From positions 1-19,221 of the forward strand of contig DCSN01000240.1 in assembly GCA_002325645.1 (NCBI GenBank): a stretch of DNA of 19,221 bases. The letters run 5' to 3'. Position 1 is the first letter of the stretch, and each line of letters starts with the position of its first letter. The translations under genes and the position numbers were made by a program. This document shows, piece by piece, positions 14,378 through 19,221 of the stretch. Under the pieces are notes generated by a model, which saw only the letters and a list, made by a program, of their open reading frames with translations, was not told the origin of the DNA and did no database searches. Origin of the DNA: Pseudanabaena sp. UBA1465. Its GTDB lineage: Bacteria; Cyanobacteriota; Cyanobacteriia; Pseudanabaenales; Pseudanabaenaceae.

Positions 14378-17032
14378 ATGAGTAAACCAAATATTTTTCA
14401 GTTAAGGATTGCTCAACTAGAAGAGGAAAATCTCTCTTTGCGGGAGCAGGTAGCAAAAACGCTTCCATTAGATCTGAATAGTTATAAGACCGAAAAATTA
14501 ATTACTGATTTAGCTCAAAATCTCGTTGAAAAAATTCAAACAGGTATTGTGGTGCATGGGGCTGATGGCAAGATTTTGTTTGCGAATTCGGCGGCTTCAA
14601 GAATATTGGGGCTAATCCAATCGCAAATAGCTGGAAAAGATGTCAATGATCCTCACTGGCATTTTTATCATGGCGATGGGCAACCCATGCCCCTAGAAGA
14701 TTTTCCAGTTAATAAAATATTACGCGAAAAACAAGTTCTCAAAAACTATGAGATGGGCTTGTATCGTCCAGAAACTCAGGATTTTGTGTGGGCATTGATC
14801 AATGCTTATCCTGAGTTTGAGCCAACGGGAGAAATAAACCGCATCGTCGTTACCTTTGTCGATATTAGTGATCTCAAACAAACGACAAGTGCTTTGCGAG
14901 AAAGTGAACAACGCTATGCCGCGATCGCCACAGAACTAGAGAAAACCCGCAATTTTTTGCAAAATATCATCGATCATTTGCCTGTAGCAATATTTGTCAA
15001 AGATGGACGCGATCAGCATTTTGGGGAAATATTGCTCTGGAATCGTACCAGTGAGAATCTATTTGGAGTGACGGAATCAGAAGCGATCGGAAACACCTTG
15101 TATGAGCATTTCCCCAAGGAGCAGGCGGATTTTTTCTATCAAAAGGATAGGGAAGCCTTTATTAATGGAGTTCCTGAAGATATTGACGAGGAACCCTTTG
15201 ATAGCGGTATTCTAGGGGGGAGAATTCTCCATACCGTCAAAATTCCATTGTATGACTCTAATGATCGCCCCCAATATTTGCTCTGCTTTTCTGAAGATAT
15301 CACCGAACGGAAGAAGGCGGAAAATTCCCTTAGAGATAGCGAAGAAAGATTTCGACAAATGGCAGATAATATCCATGAAATCTTTTGGATGGCTGATGTA
15401 GATTTCACCAAATTTATTTACATTAACCCTGCCTACAAGAGAATCACAGGGCGCACCTGTGAAAGTGTCTATGCCAATCCGCAATCCTTTCTTGAGGGAA
15501 TTCATGGAGAAGATCGCGCAAGGGCGATCGCGGTAATGCAGCAAAACCGTAAAACGGGCTGGAGCATAGAATATCGCATAGTTCAGCCTAATGGCGAAAT
15601 TAAATGGCTATTTGAAAGGACAGTGCCAATCCATAATGATTTAGGAGAAGTTACCAATATTGTCGGCATTGGCCAAGATATTACCGATCGCAAATTTAGT
15701 GAAGATCAACTCATTTATCAAGCCTTTCACGATAGTTTAACGAATTTGCCCAATCGACTATTGTTTATCGATCGCCTCAAAATGGCGCTTAAGAAGACAA
15801 AACGATTACCAGCAAATCTCTTCGCAATTCTGTGTATCGATTTAGATCAATTTAAAGTGATTAACGATAGTCTCGGTCATCTAATTGGAGATCGGCTTTT
15901 AATTGAAGTCTCAAAACTGCTCACCCACTCTGTGCGTTCTTTTGATACGGTGGCAAGGTTAGGTGGTGATGAATTTACGATTCTCTTAGATGAGATCGAC
16001 AATGCTCAAGAGGCGATCGATGTATCTAATCGTATTCAAGCCCATCTCCAAGATGAAATTGAGATTGATAGTCACAGAATTGTAATTAGCGCCAGTATTG
16101 GCATTGTCATTGGTTCCCATGATTACGAATATGCCAATGAATTGTTGAGAGATGCGGACATTGCCCTATACCGAGCGAAGGAGAAGGGACGAGCATGTCA
16201 TGAAATTTTTAATCGCGTGATGTATGACTTAGTAATCAAACGTTTACAAATTGAGAATGAGTTACGACAGGCGATCGCCCACGAAGATTTTGTGGTTTAT
16301 TATGAGCCAATTGTTGGTCTCAAAACCATGAATATACGCGGGTTTGAGGCTTTAGTGCGCTGGCAACATCCCACGCGAGGCTTAGTCACCGCAGGGGAAT
16401 TTATTCCCATATGCGAAGAAACAGGAATGATTATCGCCCTTGGTAAATGGGTCTTACAGAGCGCCTGTCGCCAAGTTCAATTATGGAAGCAGCAATATCC
16501 ATCGTTGCATTTAATGATGAATGTCAATTTATCAGGAAAACAGTTAATCTCTCCCCACATCATCGAGACTATTGATGAGGTTCTACAGGAGACAGGAATT
16601 GATACAATTTGCCTGAATTTAGAAATTACCGAAACGATTCTCATTGAGAATACAGAGATTGCCATTAAAGTCTTTCAAGCTTTATGCGATCGCCATATTC
16701 AATTGAGTCTGGATGACTTTGGTACAGGGTTTTCATCCTTGAGTTATCTGCAAAGATTTCCTGTCAACATTATCAAAATCGATCGCTCTTTCATCAGTAA
16801 AATCCATTCAGGCGATCGCAATATCGAAATCGTCAAAGCGATTATTGCCCTTGCCCATGCGATGAATATTAAGGTAATTGCCGAAGGAATCGAACAGAGA
16901 GAGCAAATTACCCAACTGCAAGCATGGGATTGTGATTTTGGGCAGGGTTACTTTTTTGCGCGATCGCTAAGTGCCGCCGACGCTTCTAATTTATTAGAAA
17001 AAGCAGCTAAGGGAGATGCCTTTAATATATAA
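14378..17032 (+). CDS. PAS-PAS-PAS-GGDEF-EAL cyclic-di-GMP signalling protein
   Basis: The 884-residue protein has a short coiled coil (about 8-27) and three PAS domains (about 50-165, 192-308 and 322-436, each ending in a D-I-(S/T) motif such as SEDITERKKAE). The GGDEF domain (446-605) has G529-GDEF533 intact and the product-inhibition site R520-x-x-D523. The EAL domain (620-870) keeps E657-AL, N717, E749, D779-D780 in DDFGTG, K800 in IIKIDRSF, and GQGYFFARSL near the end. Both activities, synthesis of c-di-GMP from GTP and its hydrolysis to pGpG, are therefore possible, with PAS input choosing between them. No membrane segment is present, so it should be cytosolic. The PAS ligand is unknown; I see no obvious flavin-LOV cysteine motif. 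The start lacks a Shine-Dalgarno. It forms a single-gene unit between two terminators. Confidence 0.94.
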   Translation: MSKPNIFQLRIAQLEEENLSLREQVAKTLPLDLNSYKTEKLITDLAQNLVEKIQTGIVVHGADGKILFANSAASRILGLIQSQIAGKDVNDPHWHFYHGDGQPMPLEDFPVNKILREKQVLKNYEMGLYRPETQDFVWALINAYPEFEPTGEINRIVVTFVDISDLKQTTSALRESEQRYAAIATELEKTRNFLQNIIDHLPVAIFVKDGRDQHFGEILLWNRTSENLFGVTESEAIGNTLYEHFPKEQADFFYQKDREAFINGVPEDIDEEPFDSGILGGRILHTVKIPLYDSNDRPQYLLCFSEDITERKKAENSLRDSEERFRQMADNIHEIFWMADVDFTKFIYINPAYKRITGRTCESVYANPQSFLEGIHGEDRARAIAVMQQNRKTGWSIEYRIVQPNGEIKWLFERTVPIHNDLGEVTNIVGIGQDITDRKFSEDQLIYQAFHDSLTNLPNRLLFIDRLKMALKKTKRLPANLFAILCIDLDQFKVINDSLGHLIGDRLLIEVSKLLTHSVRSFDTVARLGGDEFTILLDEIDNAQEAIDVSNRIQAHLQDEIEIDSHRIVISASIGIVIGSHDYEYANELLRDADIALYRAKEKGRACHEIFNRVMYDLVIKRLQIENELRQAIAHEDFVVYYEPIVGLKTMNIRGFEALVRWQHPTRGLVTAGEFIPICEETGMIIALGKWVLQSACRQVQLWKQQYPSLHLMMNVNLSGKQLISPHIIETIDEVLQETGIDTICLNLEITETILIENTEIAIKVFQALCDRHIQLSLDDFGTGFSSLSYLQRFPVNIIKIDRSFISKIHSGDRNIEIVKAIIALAHAMNIKVIAEGIEQREQITQLQAWDCDFGQGYFFARSLSAADASNLLEKAAKGDAFNI

Positions 17033-17033
17033 G

Positions 17034-17054
17034 TGGCGGCGCTTTGCGCCGCCA
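17034..17054. terminator. Short GC-rich hairpin between convergent genes
   Basis: TGGCGGCGC (17034-17042) and GCGCCGCCA (17046-17054) are perfect inverted arms around TTT. The hairpin starts directly after the GGDEF-EAL stop codon and lies 17 bases from the end of the convergent thiG. There is no long T run, so it may be a repetitive palindrome as much as a terminator. The left arm motif GGCGGCGC recurs at the very end of the window (19214-19221). Confidence 0.6.
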
Positions 17055-17070
17055 ACTATGCCGACAACTA

Positions 17071-17916
17071 TTATTTGATTAGCCCTGTTAAGGGCGAACT
17101 AGCGCTGGCATAGGCTTTTACAGGAATCCGCCCCGATAAATAGGCTGTGCGCCCCGCTTCACAAGCCATGCCCATCGCTCGCCCCATCGCCACAGGATCA
17201 TTTGCACAGGCGATCGCCGTATTAATCAATAAAGCATCTGCACCCAATTCCATCGCCGCCGCCGCCTCACTAGGTACACCGATGCCCGCATCGACAACTA
17301 CAGGCACTTTCGCCTCTTCGATGATGATCCGAATATTGGCGGCATTATTAATTCCTTGCCCCGATCCGATAGGAGAACCAAGGGGCATCACCGTAACGCA
17401 GCCGATCTCTTCGAGGGTTTTCGCCAATCTGGGATCAGCATTAATATAGGGGAGTACCGCAAAGCCTTCTTTCACCAATTGTTCAGCAGCTTTACAAGTA
17501 CCAAGCGGATCGGGCAGTAAATATTTGAGATCGGGAATAACCTCTAATTTTACGAAATTATTATCTTCTTGTCCCAAAATCTTTGCCATCTCGCGCCCTA
17601 GTCTGGCGACGCGCACCGCTTCATCGGCGGTTTGACAACCTGCGGTATTGGGCAGTAGCCAATATTTACTCCAGTCGATCGCCTCGGCAAGTCCTTCATG
17701 TCCCGCCGCATTGGTCTGTACGCGACGCACGGCGACGGTGACAATCTCGCAACCACTTGCGGCGATCGCCTGACGCATTACGTCAAAGTTGGCATATTTG
17801 CCTGAGCCAGTCATTAAACGCGATCGGAACTTACGCCCCGCAATTTCAAAAATATCGTTACAAGATTGTTCAGATGGATGATTGGCAGAAAGTGTGAAAG
17901 ATGAAGGGGCAATCAT
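17071..17916 (-). CDS. thiG: Thiazole synthase
   Basis: The 281-residue protein is a TIM-barrel ThiG of normal length plus an extension of about 20 residues. FVKLEVIPD (121-129) carries the Schiff-base lysine K123. Other family blocks are LMTGSGKY (34-41), TVAVRRV (60-66), LPNTAGC (88-94), [19 protein letters not shown] and [11 protein letters not shown]. It joins 1-deoxyxylulose 5-phosphate, dehydroglycine and ThiS-thiocarboxylate sulfur into the thiazole phosphate of thiamin, in the cytoplasm. In many cyanobacteria ThiG is fused to the glycine oxidase ThiO; here it stands alone, and no other thi gene is in the window. An in-frame TAA at 17934-17932 limits the start, which has no strong Shine-Dalgarno. 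I looked for a TPP riboswitch in the 300 bp upstream and saw none. Confidence 0.96.
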   Translation of the reverse strand: MIAPSSFTLSANHPSEQSCNDIFEIAGRKFRSRLMTGSGKYANFDVMRQAIAASGCEIVTVAVRRVQTNAAGHEGLAEAIDWSKYWLLPNTAGCQTADEAVRVARLGREMAKILGQEDNNFVKLEVIPDLKYLLPDPLGTCKAAEQLVKEGFAVLPYINADPRLAKTLEEIGCVTVMPLGSPIGSGQGINNAANIRIIIEEAKVPVVVDAGIGVPSEAAAAMELGADALLINTAIACANDPVAMGRAMGMACEAGRTAYLSGRIPVKAYASASSPLTGLIK

Positions 17917-17942
17917 AAGACTTGAAAATTTTTAATCAATTT

Positions 17943-18136
17943 TTTGGGTTTAAAACCCCGCCGTTCTAGGGCGGCTTTAATATTAGAATATATTACATAC
18001 CGCAGGGCATACGGAAATTCACGCTTGAGAAGCTAGTTGCAAGACTAGGTATCACTAAGTAAGACCATGCTAGGACAAGTCCTACAGGCAATAGTGAGTC
18101 CAAGAATCCTCGTTGCTTCAGCAGCAGGAGTGTCAA
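17943..18136 (+). mobile_element. Probable IS200/IS605-type remnant with both ends but no ORF
   Basis: The left part has GGGTTTAAAACCC (17946-17958) running into a hairpin CCGCC-(7)-GGCGG (17958-17974), like the left end of cyanobacterial IS200/IS605/IS1341 elements. The right part has hairpin TAGGAC-AA-GTCCTA (18071-18084), then AATAGTGAGTCCAAGAATCC. A final bulged stem (18107-18110/18112-18117 with 18120-18129) leads into GGAGTGTCAA (18127-18136). AGAATCC...GGAGTGTCAA is the right-end signature I recall for tnpB-bearing elements of this family. Between the ends a frame closing at TAA 18058-18060 encodes ...KLVARLGITK, possibly the last codons of a deleted tnpB. The whole would be an internally deleted, non-autonomous copy. 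It lies between divergent thiG and the gamma gene. The outer limits are approximate and the call rests on remembered motifs. Confidence 0.5.
18061..18136 (+). ncRNA. Omega-RNA-like scaffold remnant
   Basis: In TnpB systems the guide RNA scaffold is the transcript of the element's right end, and the guide is the flanking DNA just past it. Here the two right-end hairpins (18071-18084 and 18107-18129) and the terminal GTGTCAA are preserved, and TAAGATATTCAAGATACTTT (18137-18156) would be in the guide position. No tnpB is present in the window, so any function would need a protein in trans. Expression is unknown; this is a structural inference. Confidence 0.25.
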
Positions 18137-18139
18137 TAA

Positions 18140-18174
18140 GATATTCAAGATACTTTAGTGTCTTTTGTAATATC
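18140..18174. other. Inverted repeat in the leader of the gamma-subunit gene
   Basis: GATATT (18140-18145) pairs with AATATC (18169-18174), and AAGA (18147-18150) can pair with TCTT (18161-18164) inside. It lies just past the element remnant and 45 bp before the gamma gene start. It may be an operator, a leader hairpin or chance in A/T-rich DNA. The rest of 18175-18219 shows no convincing promoter; TAGTAT at 18187-18192 is a weak -10. Confidence 0.25.
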
Positions 18175-18219
18175 CCAAATTTTCCATAGTATTCCTATAG
18201 CAAGTAGCAATTTAGTTTC

Positions 18220-19167
18220 ATGGCTAACCTCAAATCTATCCGCGATCGCATCGGCACTGTTAAGAATACTCGCAAGATCACTGAAGCAATGCGTCTCGTC
18301 GCCGCCGCAAAGGTCAGACGCGCTCAGCAGCAAGTTTTAGCAACCCGTCCTTTTGCCGATCGCTTAGCACAAGTTCTCTACCGTCTCCAGCAGCGCATCA
18401 CCTTCGAGGATGTCAGTCTGCCTTTACTCGATAAGCGTCCTGTCAAAACCGTTGGTCTTCTGGTAATTTCAGGCGATCGCGGGCTTTGTGGTGGCTATAA
18501 CTCAACAATTATCCGCCGCGCCGAAGCTCGCGCCAAGGAATTAAAGGAACAAGGTATTAATTACACCTTTATCTTGGTCGGTCGGAAAGCGGCTCAATAC
18601 TTTGCCCGTCGCGATCAGCCCATCGCCGCGAAGTTTACGAACTTAAATCAAATTCCTAACGCTGCCGAAGCCAATGCGATCGAAGATGAAATTACCTCAG
18701 CATTTTTGGCTGGTGTAATCGATCGCGTTGAGTTGATCTATACCCGTTTTGTCTCTTTAATTAGCTCTCGCCCAGTAGTCCAAACCTTGCTGCCCCTTGA
18801 GCCTCAAGGTCTAGAACCTCAAGATGATGAAATTTTCCGCTTGATCACCCGTGGTGGTAAGTTCCAAGTCGAGCGCGAAAAGCTCGAAATCACCGTTAAG
18901 GAATTGCCCAAAGAATTGATCTTTGAACAAGATCCTGAGCAAATCCTTGATGCGTTATTGCCTCTCTACCTCAGCAACCAAATCCTCCGCGCCTTGCAAG
19001 AATCCGTAGCTAGTGAACTAGCGGCTCGGATGACCGCAATGAACAACGCCAGTGAAAATGCTGGCGACTTGATCAAGGGTTTAACCTTGCAGTACAACAA
19101 AGCTCGTCAAGCTGCCATTACTCAAGAAATCCTTGAAGTTGTTGGCGGCGCTGCTGCCTTGACATAA
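18220..19167 (+). CDS. atpG: F1Fo ATP synthase gamma subunit
   Basis: The 315-residue protein is the central rotor shaft of F1. The N-terminal helix [35 protein letters not shown] and the C-terminal helix (about 255-308, with [15 protein letters not shown] at 271-285) form the coiled coil inside the alpha/beta ring. [10 protein letters not shown] (85-94) opens the Rossmann-like middle domain. Residues about 192-225 ([20 protein letters not shown]...) are the insertion found only in cyanobacterial and plastid gamma. As expected for a cyanobacterium, it lacks the pair of cysteines that make the plastid enzyme thiol-regulated. In cyanobacteria this gene (also called atpC) usually follows atpA in the atp operon. 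Here it stands alone behind an element-filled gap, with its own terminator, so it has its own promoter. The start is set by alignment with the invariant N-terminus. Confidence 0.97.
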   Translation: MANLKSIRDRIGTVKNTRKITEAMRLVAAAKVRRAQQQVLATRPFADRLAQVLYRLQQRITFEDVSLPLLDKRPVKTVGLLVISGDRGLCGGYNSTIIRRAEARAKELKEQGINYTFILVGRKAAQYFARRDQPIAAKFTNLNQIPNAAEANAIEDEITSAFLAGVIDRVELIYTRFVSLISSRPVVQTLLPLEPQGLEPQDDEIFRLITRGGKFQVEREKLEITVKELPKELIFEQDPEQILDALLPLYLSNQILRALQESVASELAARMTAMNNASENAGDLIKGLTLQYNKARQAAITQEILEVVGGAAALT

Positions 19168-19169
19168 AC

Positions 19170-19198
19170 AAAAAAGCGCTCCTTCGGAGTACTTTTTT
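19170..19198 (+). terminator. Intrinsic terminator of the gamma-subunit gene
   Basis: AAAAAAGCGCTCC (19170-19182) and GGAGTACTTTTTT (19186-19198) pair around TTC with one wobble and one mismatch, ending in seven T. It starts three bases after the stop codon. The last bases of the window (19214-19221, GGCGGCGC) repeat the left arm of the hairpin at 17035-17042 and may begin another palindrome cut off by the window edge. Confidence 0.8.
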
Positions 19199-19221
19199 AG
19201 TTAAATAAGTAAAGGCGGCGC

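Noticed and set aside
17982..18060. Short frame ending ...EKLVARLGITK* as a real small gene
   Set aside because: It has no proper start or ribosome site and lies within the element-like region; at most it is a relic of tnpB, so it is noted in the mobile-element entry only.
17917..18219. TPP riboswitch upstream of thiG
   Set aside because: I looked on the minus strand for the conserved THI-box segments (CTGAGA and the ACCTG...GGATAATGCC type core) and found none; the hairpins there fit an IS200/IS605-type remnant better.

Overview
The window looks like a cyanobacterial chromosome segment. The octamer GCGATCGC (HIP1) is scattered through most genes. The F1 gamma subunit carries the cyanobacterial/plastid-type insertion. 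A lycopene cyclase of the CruA type is present, and the long PAS/GGDEF/EAL and MASE1 hybrid-kinase proteins are typical of the phylum. A filamentous or Pseudanabaena-like lineage is possible, but that is inference only. I see no tRNA, rRNA or CRISPR array.

Layout, left to right. Positions 1-259 hold a perfect 23-bp-arm palindrome and a control region with three GTCAGAAAAA repeats ahead of a secreted TPR protein (260-1285). An M16 zinc peptidase follows (1363-2691) and ends in a strong terminator. A ~107-bp element with inverted ends (2786-2892) then precedes an AT-rich, HIP1-poor two-gene cassette: an AAA15-type ATPase (2922-4334) and a RloB-family Toprim-like protein (4343-4951). This pair matches the AbiL / RloA-RloB type of anti-phage module and is the best candidate for a specialised, probably acquired system here. 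The ordinary cyanobacterial sequence resumes with a CruA-like carotenoid cyclase (5048-7048).

A palindrome that contains both stop codons (7043-7077) separates this rightward block from a leftward two-gene signalling operon: a MASE1 hybrid histidine kinase (10344-7903) and a receiver-PAS protein (7890-7072). A nested inverted repeat (10379-10480) separates it from a leftward pair, a polytopic membrane protein (13136-12498) and a Uup-like ABC-F ATPase (12455-10509). A glycosyltransferase (13139-14170) starts two bases from the membrane protein's start, in the opposite direction. Two large palindromes follow it.

The right part holds a triple-PAS GGDEF-EAL cyclic-di-GMP enzyme (14378-17032), a convergent thiazole synthase ThiG (17916-17071), and a solitary ATP synthase gamma gene (18220-19167). 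Between thiG and the gamma gene lies ~200 bp that resembles the fused ends of an IS200/IS605-type element, including an omega-RNA-like 3' hairpin, without its transposase or TnpB gene.

Functionally the window mixes housekeeping genes (ThiG, F1 gamma, CruA, Uup), sensing and second-messenger genes (kinase, receiver-PAS, GGDEF-EAL), and one defence-like cassette. Only three pairs look like operons: ATPase-RloB, kinase-receiver, and possibly membrane protein-Uup. All calls rest on reading the sequence and on memory of protein families; no database search was run.
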